A stretch of 64,000 nt of DNA from Lepisosteus oculatus (taxonomy: Eukaryota; Chordata; Actinopteri; Semionotiformes; Lepisosteidae). Location: positions 74,692,284 through 74,756,283 of the forward strand of contig NC_090698.1 in assembly GCF_040954835.1 (NCBI RefSeq), read 5' to 3'. This document shows, one piece after another, positions 21,910 to 32,421 of this stretch. Position 1 is the stretch's first letter, and each line of letters opens with the position of its first letter. The notes under the pieces are model-generated. The model made no database searches and was not told the origin of the DNA. It worked only from the letters and a program-made list of their open reading frames with translations. The position numbers and the translations under genes are program-made.

Positions 21910-24900
21910 TCATTGGTGTAGTCTTCTTGAGGGTGTGTGGCTCACCATGTGGAGCAGTCTTGGCAGGAAGTCCCCGCCCACAGCTGGACTGCTGCTTTCT
22001 GATTGGCTGCTGTCATCTCTTCCTCGGCAAGACGAGTCAACCCTACAGCCCTCTGGAGGGAGAAGAAATGAGATGGTCATTGGAGGAAAGATGGGAAGAG
22101 AAAAAAGGAGATAGGAGATCTACAGGCTACTGATCACCTCCTCCACACTCCTGCTCACACTGACACCTGGAGATCTACAGTACTGATCACCTCCTCCAAA
22201 CTCCTGCTCACACTGAGACCTGCAGATCTACAGTACTGATCACCTCCTCCACACTCCTGCTCACACTGACACCTGCAGATCTACAGGAGTCAGACAGTTG
22301 CCTCTCCTGAAGTTAAATGTGAGTAGATTCATCTCAATTACCCAGATCACTCTGATTTATCCCTCTGCAGCGCAAGAGTCACACTCTCCTTAATGGAGAA
22401 CACTTGACACTTTCTGTGAGCACAGGCCTGCAGTGTCCCTGCATGATCATGTTTAATCTCTTCAGCCTATCCAGCTGGATAGGGCTGGGGATCTTTCCAT
22501 CAGTGATCCCAAGACCCTTCTTGTCTCTTATTAGCAGAGCTGCCTCAGGTTTTATCGCAGGATCCCTGAAATCCCGACATGTCTGGCATCCTCTTTGATC
22601 CGTTTCCAGTTTTTACCATTAATCGAAAATAGAAGGAAAAACACAGGACTACTTTCATAGCTTTTTGTTCTTATACAACTTGATCAACATTTTCTAAGTT
22701 CAACTCCAGCAAGACGTTATACTGCGGTGTCTGACCTTCATCACAGCAGACCCCTGGAGCAGCACAGCGCCCCCCCTCAGCACCACAGGCTCTGCCCCCG
22801 GCCTCGCAGGGAGATGGCAGGTAATTCTCCTCCAGGCAGCGCGCTGTCTCAGGGGTGCCCACATAGCAGCCCAGCTCCTCCCCACAGCAGATACTGGGGC
22901 CAAAACAGCGCCCCCTGTCCTCAGGGCCACACGCCATACACTGAGGAGAGAGAGAGACGGGGTCTGAAGAGAGACAGACAGAGGGGCTACAGACACACTG
23001 AGGAGAGAGAGAGACAGGGTCTGAAGAGAGACAGACAGAGGGCTACAGACACACTGAGGAGAGAGAGAGAGACAGGGTCTGAAGAGAGAGACAGAGGGGC
23101 TACAGACACACTGAGGAGAGAGAGAGACAGGGTCTGAAGAGAGAGACAGAGGGGCTACAGACACACTGAGGAGAGAGAGAGAGACAGGGTCTGAAGAGAG
23201 ACAGACAAAGGGGCTACAGACACACTGAGGAGAGAGAGAGACAGGGTCTGAAGAGAGACAGACAGAGGGGCTACAGACACACTGAGGAGAGAGAGAGAGA
23301 GACAGGGTCTGAAGAGAGAGACAGAGGGGCTACAGACACACTGAGGAGAGAGAGAGAGACAGGGTCTGAAGAGAGAGACAGAGGGGCTACAGACACACTG
23401 AGGAGAGAGAGAGAGACAGGGTCTGAAGAGAGACAGAGAGAGGAGCTACAGACACACACTGAGGAGAGAGACATGGTCTGAAGAGAGACAGACAGAGGAG
23501 CTACAGACACACACTGAGGAGAGAGAGACAGGGAGTTTTGACCTGGCAGTAAAGGCACTGAGGGAGAAGGCACTCAGGGCATTCTATGCAATAAGAAGGA
23601 GGCTCTTCAACATCAACCCACCAACAAGAATCTGGCTCCAAATATTTGAAAGTTTAATCCAACCCATTGCTCTATACGGCAGTGAAGTGTGGGGTCCCCT
23701 CACAGACCAGGATTACACTCAATGGGACAAACACCACACAGAAACTCTGCACATGGAGATCTGTAGAAACATCCTCCGTGTGCAGAGAAAAACACCTAAC
23801 AACGGGTGCAGGGCCGAATTAGGCCAGTACCCACTATTGATAAACATACAGAAAAGAATATTAAAGTATTGGCTACACCTAAAAAACAGTGACCAAAATT
23901 CCTACCACCACAAAGCCCTGCTGAGCCAAGAGCTGAGCCCAAAACAGAGCCCCCTGAGCCAGGACAGCGCTGCTAGAGCACCACAACTCAGACTCAACCA
24001 CATCACAGCACAGATCAAACAGCAATATCTCACACACTGGGACACACACACACAAACACAACTGGGTTTTTTCAGTGTCTGTTTAGTGTTTCCAGTGTGT
24101 CTCCAGCGTGTCTTCAGTTTCTCTCCAGAGTCTTCAGTGTGTCTCTAGGTATTTCACCAGTGTCTTTCAAGTGTCTCCAGTGTGTCTCCAGGCTAGGCTG
24201 TCCTCAGGGGTGCCAGCCAGCCATATCCAGTCAACAGCAGCCCGCTACCTGCTGTCCCCCTAGGCTTTGGTAGTCTGGGCTGAGGGCTCAGCGGTACCCA
24301 GGGGCCCAGGCTGCCTGACTGAGCCATACTGAGCCATACTGAGCATTACTGAGCCAGACTGAGCCTGATTGAGCCTGATTGAGCCTGTCCGAGCCTTACT
24401 GAGCCATACTGAGCCTGACTGAGCCTGTCTGAGCCTGTCTGAACCATACTGAGCCATACTGAGCCTTACATAACTGTTTGGGAAGATTTTCTGCTCTAGA
24501 TCAAGATTTGCTCCCAACTTTGTTGAAAGCAAATATGCCTACAAGAGGCAGTGTGAATCTGTAAAAGATCATCATCATCAGCAGTTGAAAACCAGTGTCA
24601 GTTTTGCACTGGAGCAGAAGGCTTTAGAGGATGCCTTGAGTCTAGCTGCATTCTGATCTGTGTGCTCCGCTCTTCGGCTCTGCGCTGTGTCTCCCACGGG
24701 CAGCTGCTCGTCACACGGGCGGATCAGGGTGCTCTGTGTGACCATCCTCCGAGAGACACAGTGGAGCTCTGGCTGACACACAGGCAGGCCCACGAACAAC
24801 ATAACGACACACAAACAGATCCGCAGGTGTAGAGAGGCGAGTACAGCACAGGGCCCAGGACAGGGAGCGTCTGACATGGGACACTGGAGCACGCAGTCGG

Positions 24901-25180
24901 ACACACAGCCCAGCCCCAAGATTCACACTCGCCCACAGAGACACACACAGACCCACCTCACAGCACAGTCAGTCTATTATCTGATGAAGTACGCAAATCA
25001 ATGACAGCAATCAGGAACAGAGGCTCAGACAGGCAGGCAGGGGCGCCGACGGACTCTCACCTTGTGGCCGGGCCTGTCCAGCAGTGCTCTCTTGCCCCCG
25101 ATGGGGCAGTTGGAGATGTAGCAGGCTGTGCAGATGGACAGCAGACAGAGCAGACAGACAGACAGCGCAGGGCCAGACAT
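21910..25180 (-). CDS. oxt: Isotocin-neurophysin precursor (fish oxytocin orthologue), complete
   Basis: Minus-strand exons 25061-25180, 22736-22940 and 21910-22052 encode 155 residues. Exon 1 gives a signal peptide ([19 protein letters not shown]), then the hormone CYISNCPIG, exactly isotocin, with the amidation and cleavage signal GKR and the first nine residues of neurophysin. Exon 2 (phase 0 to 1) holds the cysteine-rich neurophysin core beginning [19 protein letters not shown]. Exon 3 gives GCRVDSSC, completing the neurophysin cysteines, then a copeptin-like tail with the leucine-rich FLPRLLHM; stop at 21910-21912. The exon pattern equals that of vertebrate OXT/AVP genes. The hormone is made in hypothalamic neurons and released from the posterior pituitary; neurophysin acts as its carrier in the secretory granule. 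Intron 1 contains an acceptor-seeded minisatellite and a LINE fragment. A divergent paralogue starts at 29020. Confidence 0.97.
22941..23535. repeat. Minisatellite of about 53 bp seeded on the isotocin exon 2 acceptor
   Basis: Minus-strand units read TGTGTCTGTAGCCCCTCTGT, then CTGTCTCTCTTCAGACCCTG and TCTCTCTCTCCTCAG, about 11 copies. The real acceptor is CTCTCCTCAG|TGTATGGC, so each unit repeats polypyrimidine, CTCAG and TGTG. The same unit fills intron 1 of the divergent hormone gene (29270-30512) in inverted orientation. Confidence 0.95.
23540..24065 (+). mobile_element. LINE ORF2 C-terminal fragment
   Basis: A forward frame reads [19 protein letters not shown], then [20 protein letters not shown] and [18 protein letters not shown]. 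This is the C-terminal end of a non-LTR retrotransposon reverse transcriptase ORF. A minus-strand relative lies at 37800-38470. It is inserted in isotocin intron 1. Confidence 0.8.
24310..24475. repeat. Short tandem repeat of TGAGCC type
   Basis: About 14 copies of a 10-11 bp unit such as ACTGAGCCATACTGAGCC, TGATTGAGCC and TGTCTGAGCC. Intronic to the isotocin gene. No other feature was seen between 24475 and 25060. Confidence 0.88.
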
Positions 25181-25294
25181 AGCTGCTGTTTCGGGGGTGC
25201 TCAGAGGGGCTTGAGGGTCCTTCTCGCTGGACGGGCTGTCAGTGGTGTGCAGGCAGGAGCTCCTCGCCGTTTCAGCTTCGCTTGGCTCTCAGCG

Positions 25295-25303
25295 CCTTTT
25301 ATA
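25295..25303 (-). promoter_or_regulatory. TATA box of the isotocin gene
   Basis: Minus strand TATAAAAGG, about 115 bp upstream of the ATG at 25180. This predicts a 5' UTR of roughly 85-90 nt. Confidence 0.8.
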
Positions 25304-25309
25304 CTGTAC

Positions 25310-26185
25310 GGGCCCTCCGATGGCTGACACACCATTAACAGCCCTGAGTTAATGACATCGGTGGGAAAATAGTAATGTCTTATTAAGGTGGACCTCTGAC
25401 CTGGGACATTCAGCGGCTCTCCGGCCGGGCCTGGTGGACGCGTGTCTGACAGCGAGAGCAGTCATTAGTGTGTCCAGGGCCGTGCCAGTGCATAATCTCT
25501 CCCAGCGGCCCCAGGTCAGAGGCTGATGGAGGCCTCTCTCATTAACATGCAGGCACAATTAGAACAGCCATCAAGACCCGCACATAATTAACACCCCCAT
25601 GAGTTACTGGACAGGGGCGGAGCAGAGGGAATGCTGGAAAGCTTTTGGACCTGCAGCAGAATATTCTTTGAATTTGCATATTTATGGTTTTCTAATTCTT
25701 GATAATGAGAGGAAACTTGGATCAATTTCATTCACTTGTGCGGATTTTTCTTGCAGATGGACATCGTCACCCATACAAACACCAGAACACATTTTCTGCA
25801 TATCAAGATTTCCTTACTTAACACAGATCCAGACCTCCTTACTGACCACAGGTCCAGACTTCATATTCACATCGACAACCTACACACATTCAGAAACAAA
25901 CATTTCCACAAAAAAACAATGCAAAATATTTGCCTGCTTTATTGAGTTCTTAAAAAACATTTGATTCAATTTTGCTCAAAGGACTGTTTTACAAACAGTG
26001 GTGTAGGGGGTGAAGTCTATGACGCAATGAAGTGAATGTACTCTTAGAAGAGGCATGCATTAAAAATTGGAAACAAAGGGACAGAATTATGCATTCCATT
26101 ATAGTGAGCCCAGCCCTCTTCAATGTCTGTATTAATGTATTAGATGTGGGGACAGTCTGCAGCACAAAAATCACAGAGGAGGAAA
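25310..26185. other. Shared upstream region, left half; no gene seen
   Basis: Upstream sequence of the isotocin promoter, AT-richer beyond 25560. No exon recognised. With 27500-28820 it forms the 3.5-kb intergenic space between two divergent hormone promoters and would hold their proximal control elements. Confidence 0.5.
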
Positions 26186-26189
26186 CTCA

Positions 26190-26648
26190 ATAGAGCTGCA
26201 GTCCAGTGTGTGATCTCCTGTCCCAGCCTGAGGAACAGACAGTGAGCCTGTCTCTCAATAATAATAATACAGTGTGTGATCTCCTGTCCCAGCCTGAGGA
26301 ACAGACAGTGAGCCTATCTCTTAATAATAATACAGTGTGTGATCTCCTGTCCCAGCCTGAGGAACAGTGAGCCTGTCTCTCAATAACAATAATACAGTGT
26401 GTGATTTCCTGTCACAGCCTGAGGAACAGACAGTGAGCCTGTCTCTCAATAATAATAATACAGTGTGTGATCTCCTGTCCCAGCCTGAGGAACAGACAGT
26501 GAGCCTGTCTCTCAATAATAATAATACAGTGTGTGATCTCCTGTCCCAGCCTGAGGAACAGACAGTGAACCTGTCTCTCAATAATAATAATAATACAGTG
26601 TGTGATCTCCTGTCCCAGCTTGAGGAACAGACAGTGAGCCTGTCTCTC

Positions 26649-26713
<65 letters not shown>

Positions 26714-27185
26714 AGTGTTTGATCTCCTGTCCCAGCCTGAGGAACAGACAGTGAGCCTGTCTCTCTATAATAATAATACAGTGTGTGATCTCCTGTCCCA
26801 GCCTGAGGAACAGACAGTGAGCCTGTCTCTCTATAATAATAATACAGTGTGTGATCTCCTACCCCAGCCTGAGGAACAGTGAGCCTGTCTCTCAATAATA
26901 ATAATACAGTGTGTGATCTCCTGTCCCAGCCTGAGGAACAGACAGTGAGCCTGTCTCTCAATAATAATAATACAGTGTGTGATCTCCTGTCCCAGCCTGA
27001 GGAACAGACAGTGAGCCTGTCTCTCAATAATAATAATACAGTGTGTGATCTCCTGTCCCAGCCTGAGGAACAGACAGTGAGCCTGTCTCTCTATAATAAT
27101 AATACAGTGTGTGATCTCCTGCCCCAGCCTGAGGAACAGACAGTGAGCCTGTCTCTCTATAATAATAATACAGTGTGTGACAGTG
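26190..27185 (+). repeat. Dispersed tandem array of 50-55 bp units with AAT runs, copy 1
   Basis: About 18 copies of CAGTGTGTGATCTCCTGTCC, CAGCCTGAGGAACAGACAGT and GAGCCTGTCTCTC plus an (AAT)3-5 run; one unit carries a much longer AAT run at 26650-26712. The same unit occurs at 33660-34360, 36985-37790, 40940-41400 and 49850-50975. Confidence 0.95.
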
Positions 27186-27194
27186 TCTGTATGC

Positions 27195-27495
27195 GTGACA
27201 GGGCCTTCTCCTGTTAGGCCCATAAGCTCTGGTACTCTCTACCCAAGGATATCAGAGAGTCACTTTCTCCAAACTCCTTCAAATCCAGACTCAAAACCTT
27301 CTTCTTTAGAAAAGCCTGTACTTAACTGTTCCATTCTTCACCCCTCTGCTTTTCTTAGTACCACCATCCACGGTCTCCTCTGTATATTGTAATTGTGTTT
27401 TATCTTGTGTATTCTTCTTATTTATTGTTGTTGTCATTCTGTAAAGCGCTTTGAGAAGCCACCTTTAAAGGTGCTATATAAAATAAGTTTATTTT
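27195..27495 (+). mobile_element. L2-like LINE 3' end
   Basis: A frame reading SFKSRLKTFFFRKACT and stop is followed by GTAAAGCGCTTTGAGAAGCC and AAAGGTGCTATATAAAATAA, ending in a (TTA)n tail. This is the well-known 3' terminus of L2-clade LINEs in fish. Confidence 0.85.
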
Positions 27496-27599
27496 TATTA
27501 TTATGATCTCCTGTCCCAGCCTGAGGAACAGACAGTGAACCTGTTTATTATTATTATTTATAATAATAATAATAATAATAATAATAATTGTCCCGTTTC

Positions 27600-28820
27600 T
27601 TAAATTGTCACTAATGGACTGGGCTCTGTCTCCAGCTGTGAGATGACTGAGCACTGGGGAAGAAAAACAGATCTTTGACACGCTAAACAGTGTCTGTGTC
27701 ATATTGCTCCAAGGAAGGAAAGAACGAGAGAGGCTGGGAGAGGTAGAGAGAAAGGGGAAGAGGAACAGAGGGTGACAGAGGGAAGAGAAGAGGAGTGTGT
27801 CTTCATAAACACACGCACAGCTCATCCATTCCTGCTGGTCATTAGCAGTGTCTCTGCAATTGCAGCCGCAATTACCTCTTTCTTAATTAGTTACTAATTC
27901 ACTAGGAGGAGGGTCAATTGGTTTCCATGCAGAGATCAAAGGAGGTTTATGTCTGACGAGAAAGTGTAATTGGAGATTAATTGTAAAAGCAGAAGTGGGG
28001 AACTTGCATCCTGATAGGCTGATTCTGGCTCATACAGGATACCGAGCTGCAACACTGACAAGAAAGTGGCCTTCAGGGCACAGTGCTCCCTGCCTCAGAG
28101 GTCAGATACACCACCGGCCGCAGGTCTCTTCCTCGGGGCAGACAGGGCTCTTGTCCCTCTCCTGTCACTCTGTGGGGGGCGCCAGTGTCCCCTCCCAGCC
28201 CCTGTCAGTAAGAGCAGAGGTGTCGAACCCCGACCCCAGGGCTGTACGTAAGACTAGAGGTGTCGACCCTGGGGACCTGATCCAAGCGATTCAAATCCAG
28301 GAAAGGCAAGACAACGTGAGCCCAGTGGAGCAGAGGAAGGGGAGAGGCTGTGAGGACAGACATGGCTGGGTCATACTGTTGGGTTAACCAGCTGGATGGC
28401 CTCCTGTCTTCAGGGCTGTTCTTCTTTCGAAGGTGCGTGAGTGGTATCACTCCGTGTGACACACTGACCCCCTCAGTGGTGACTAGAGTGTCCCACAGAG
28501 CAGGACAGCACACAGTCATGAATGGGCACTGCAGAGGAATTTCCACACAATTTCGTGTAAAATGCTCGATGTTTAGACCTTCTGCTGAGAGGCTGTTGTG
28601 TGTGATTGCCTTTGAATTACCACCCTGTACCTCTGTCTCGGTGCTCCTGCCCGAAACCAGCCCCTCCCGCCCCCCAGCGACGATGCAGCTAATTGAGCCT
28701 GATGAGTGTGAGCAGCCCCTCGCCGTGGGTGTGATTACTCGCTCAGCGCCAGCCCGCCCGCTCTGACCCCAGCGCCCGGCCCTGAGCCGCCTCCTGATCG
28801 GCTCATTAGCCTGGCCAGGC
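27600..28820. other. Upstream region of the second hormone gene; no exon seen
   Basis: Unique-looking sequence with no exon I can support. It includes GTTAATTAG-like and TAATTGAGC-like AT motifs near 28680-28810, typical of neuroendocrine promoters only in a general sense. Function is not assigned. Confidence 0.4.
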
Positions 28821-28826
28821 CGGGGG

Positions 28827-28834
28827 TATAAGTA
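28827..28834 (+). promoter_or_regulatory. TATA box of the second oxytocin-family gene
   Basis: TATAAGTA in the context CCGGGGGTATAAGTAGGAGG lies 193 bp before the ATG at 29020. The presumed 5' UTR (about 28860-29019) contains short tandem repeats of GTGTGCCACTCCGGTCCCAG and GTCCCAGTCCA. Confidence 0.72.
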
Positions 28835-29019
28835 GGAGGCTGTGCCCAGCGGGGGCACACACACATCCAGAGAGCCAGCCCAGCGTGTGCCACTCCGGTC
28901 CCAGCTCAGCGTGTGCCACTCCGGTCCCAGCTCAGCGCGTGCCAGTCCAGTCCCAGTCCAGTGTGTCCCAGTCCAGTGTGTCCCAGTCCAGCGTGTCCCA
29001 GTCCAGCAGTCTCGCCGTC

Positions 29020-32000
29020 ATGCCTGCTGGTACGGCCATCTGCCTGCTGGGGCTGCTCTCCCTGTCCTCCGCCTGCTTCATCTCCAACTGCCCTCTAGGT
29101 GGCAAAAGGGCTGTGCCTGACCTTGGCCATGGGCACAGACAGGTAGGACGCCTGGGCCTCTCTCAGGGCTCCATTTCTCTCTCTCATTTGCATCAGTGTG
29201 TCCCTCTTCCACTCCCTTTCCTGAGCTTTGGTCTTCTCCTCGCTCTCCCTGTGTGTCTGTACCCCCTCTGTCTGTCTCTCTTCAGACCCTGTCTCTCTCT
29301 CTCCTCAGTGTGTCTGTAGTTCTTCTGTCTGTCTCTCTTCAGACCCTGTCTCTCTCTCTCTCCTCAGTGTGTCTGTAGTTCTTCTGTCTGTCTCTCTTCA
29401 GACCCTGCCTCTCTCTCTCTCCTCAGTGTCTGTAGCCCCTCTGTCTGTCTCTCTTCAGACCCTGTCTCTCTCTCTCTCCTCAGTGTCTGTAGCCCCTCTG
29501 TCTGTCTCTCTTCAGACCCTGTCTCTCTCTCTCCTCAGTGTGTCTGTAGTTCTTCTGTCTGTCTCTCTTCAGACCCTGCCTCTCTCTCTCTCCTCAGTGT
29601 CTGTAGCCCCTCTGTCTGTCTCTCTTCAGACCCTGTCTCTCTCTCTCTCCTCAGTGTGTCTGTAGCCCCTCTGTCTCTCTCTTCAGACCCTGTCTCTCTC
29701 TCTCTCTCCTCAGTGTGTCTGTAGCCCCTCTGTCTGTCTCTCTTCAGACCCTGTCTCTCTCTCTCTCCTCAGTGTCTGTAGCCCCTTTGTCTGTCTCTCT
29801 TCAGACCCTGTCTCTCTCTCTCTCCTCAGTGTGTCTGTAGCCCCTCTGTCTGTCTTTATTCAGACCCTGTCTCTCTCTCTCCTCAGTGTGTCTGTAGCCC
29901 CTTTGTCTGTCTCTCTTCAGACCCTGTCTCTCTCTCTCTTCTCAGTGTGTCTGTAGCCCCTCTGTCTCTCTTCAGACCCTGTCTCTCTCTCTCTCTCTCC
30001 TCAGTGTGTCTGTAGCCCCTCTGTCTGTCTCTCTTCAGACCCTGTCTCTCTCTCTCTCCTCAGTGTGTCTGTAGTCCCTGTCTGTCTCTCTTCAGACCCT
30101 GTCTCTCTCTCCTCAGTGTGTCTGTAGCCCCTCTGTCTGTCTCTCTTCAGACCATGTCTCTCTCTCTCTCCACAGTGTCTGTAGCCCCTCTGTCTCTCTT
30201 CAGACCCTGTCTCTCTCTCTCTCCTCAGTGTGTCTGTAGCCCCTCTGTCTGTCTCTCTTCAGACCCTGTCTCTCTCTCTCCTCAGTGTGTCTGTAGCCCC
30301 TTTGTCTCTCTTCAGACCCTGTCTCTCTCTCTCTCTCCTCAGTGTGTCTGTAGCCCCTCTGTCTCTCTCTTCAGACCCTGTCTCTCTCTCTCCTCAGTGT
30401 GTCTGTAGCCCTCTGTCTGTCTCTCTTCAGACCCTGTCTCTCTCTCTCTCCTCAGTGTGTCTGTAGCCCCTCTGTCTGTCTCTCTTCAGACCCTGTCTCT
30501 CTCTCTCCTCAGTGTATGGCGTGTGGCCCCGAGGACAGGGGGCGCTGTTTTGGCCCCAGTATCTGCTGTGGGGAGGAGCTGGGCTGCTATGTGGGCACCC
30601 CTGAGACAGCGCGCTGCCTGGAGGAGAATTACCTGCCATCTCCCTGCGAGGCCGGGGGCAGAGCCTGTGGTGCTGAGGGGGGGCGCTGTGCTGCTCCAGG
30701 GGTCTGCTGTGATGAAGGTCAGACACTGTGTGACATCACACTCAGAAGATAACACGCAGAAGGGCTTAGAATGGATTAGAATTGAATATAATATTATAAA
30801 CACTGACTATAACATAGAAAGGCTTATATGTAATTATAATTGGATAGTGTATATTATAACACAAGGAATATAACATGCAGGAGGACTTATAATCATCTTC
30901 ATCATCCTTCATTTCCTAACTGCTTACTCCCTGGACAGAGTGCGCAGGGCAGACTGAACCTCCCTTTCCCCAGCACCAGTCTGCAGTCCCGCTGGGGGAT
31001 TCCCAGCCACTCCCAGGCCAGCTGACAGATATACCTCCTCCAGAGTGTCCTGGGTCCTGCCCCTGTCTCTAGTACACCCTCAGCAGGAGGCACCCAGGGG
31101 GCTTCACCTCAACTGGCTCCTCTTGACCCAGAGGAGCAGCGACTCTACTCCAAGGTCCTGCCAGACTGCCAAGCTCATCATCCTCTCATGGAGAGTGAGC
31201 CCAGCAGCCCTGCGGAGAAACCTCATTTCCACTGCCAGTACCCGCAATCTCAGTCTCTCAGTCACCGCCCAGAGCTCATTGTCACAGGTGTCGACAGGCG
31301 AGGATGGAGGCACAGATCCACCAGAAAATGGGGTGGAGCAGTGACTCTGTAGCCTGTGGCTGGAAGGTTGCTGGTTCAAATCCCGCGGCTGGCAGAGAAA
31401 TCCTACTCTTTTGGGCCCCTGAGCAAGGCCCTTAACCCCAGCCTCATGATCGTCTGCTCTGTGTGCGTTTCCTTGTCCTGCTCTCCTTCATGACCATCCT
31501 CATGATCATCTGCTCTGTGTGCGTTTCCTTGTCCTGCTCTCCTTCATGACCACCCTCATGATCATCTGCTCTGTGTGCGTTTCACTGTCCTGCTCTCCTT
31601 CATGACCACCCTCATGATCATCTGCTCTGTGTGTGTTTCGCTGTCCTGCTCTCCTTCATGACCATCCTCATGATCATCTGCTCTGTGTGCGTTTCCTTGT
31701 CCTGCTCTCCTTCATGACCACCCTCATGATCATCTGCTCTGTGTGCGTTTCACTGTCCTGCTCTCCTTCATGACCACCCTCATGATCATCTGCTCTGTGT
31801 GTGTTTCGCTGTCCTGCTCTCCTTCATGACCATCCTCATGATCGTCTGCTCTGTGTGCGTTTCCTTGTCCTGCTCTCCTTCATGACCACCCTCATGATCA
31901 TCTGCTCTGTGTGCGTTTCCTTGTCCTGCTCTCCTTCATGACCACCCTCATGATCATCTGCTCTGTGTGCGTTTCACTGTCCTGCTCTCCTTCATGACCA

Positions 32001-32187
32001 CCCTCATGATCATCTGCTCTGTGTGCGTTTCACTGTCCTGCTCTCCTTCATGACCAGCCTCATAATCGTCTGTCTTTGACTGTTTTTAGAGAGTTGTACC
32101 ACTGATGACTCCTGTCTGGAGGGTGAAGGGGTACCCAGGGGTTCAGGACAAGGACAGTCAACGTGGAGATACCCACTCCTTGAGTGA
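29020..32187 (+). CDS. Second oxytocin-family precursor with variant hormone CFISNCPLG, complete
   Basis: Exons 29020-29142, 30513-30717 and 32090-32187 encode 141 residues; phases 0 and 1 equal those of the isotocin gene. Exon 1: signal peptide [18 protein letters not shown], then CFISNCPLG with GKR, so an amidated nonapeptide with both cysteines kept. It differs from isotocin at positions 2 (Tyr to Phe) and 8 (Ile to Leu), and from oxytocin at 2 and 4 (Gln to Ser). Exon 2 is the neurophysin core, identical in protein to isotocin exon 2. Exon 3 gives SCTTDDSC, completing the neurophysin cysteines, then a short tail ending TWRYPLLE and stop at 32185-32187, without the leucine-rich copeptin-like segment. 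The gene has its own TATA box and polyadenylation signals. Every splice site is canonical and no stop interrupts it, so it looks functional. It is not vasotocin (CYIQNCPRG). Whether it is expressed is unknown. Confidence 0.92.
29270..30512. repeat. Minisatellite of about 53 bp seeded on exon 2 acceptor of the second hormone gene
   Basis: About 23 copies of a unit ending CTCTCTCTCTCCTCAG followed by TGTGTCTGTAGCCCCTCTGT. The last copy is the real acceptor CTCCTCAG|TGTATGGC. Almost all of intron 1 is this array. It is the inverted counterpart of 22941-23535. Confidence 0.95.
31045..31325 (+). mobile_element. Interspersed fish repeat, unclassified
   Basis: The text CACCTCAACTGGCTCCTCTT, GAGGAGCAGCGACTCTACTC and CCGCCCAGAGCTCATTGTCA resembles a high-copy degenerate repeat known from many fish genomes. 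Class not assigned. Located in intron 2 of the second hormone gene; 30718-31044 shows nothing else. Confidence 0.45.
31325..31442 (+). mobile_element. SINE fragment
   Basis: GGAAGGTTGCTGGTTCAAAT is a tRNA B-box-like segment, followed by CCCGCGGCTGGCAGAGAAAT and GAGCAAGGCCCTTAACCCCA. It shares this body with the 5S-headed SINE at 8297-8612 but its head here is tRNA-like. Confidence 0.7.
31443..32070. repeat. Minisatellite of about 60 bp before exon 3 of the second hormone gene
   Basis: About ten copies of CTCATGATCATCTGCTCTGT, GTGCGTTTCCTTGTCCTGCT and CTCCTTCATGACCACC. The last degenerate copy (CTCATAATCGTCTGTC) leads directly into the 3' splice site GACTGTTTTTAG|AGAG at 32089/32090. Confidence 0.94.
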
Positions 32188-32421
32188 AAGCACCCCAACC
32201 TGCAGAGAGCAACCCATGGAGACTCCACGCTGAGAACCCTTCACTCTCTAATTGAGGGCACGCCAATGCTGGCGCTGTTGACCCCAATGTCAGATGGTTT
32301 TCATTCCAGGTGGACTCTTGGTTGCCTAATTGTTGAAATAATAATGTGATTGATTATTCCTTTTTATTTTCTTCTCCTAAAAGTTGTAGTTTTCTGGTTA
32401 TTCATGAATGATTACAGGTAA

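Noticed and set aside
26367-27217. Asn-rich and Tyr-rich open frames with poly-N/poly-Y runs (also at 33.7, 37, 41 and 50 kb)
   Set aside because: They are translations of the AAT/ATT runs in the dispersed 50-55 bp array in both directions.
29020-32187. Calling this gene vasotocin (avp)
   Set aside because: The hormone lacks the basic residue at position 8 (Leu instead of Arg) and has Ser at position 4, and exon 3 has no copeptin; it is oxytocin/isotocin-like.
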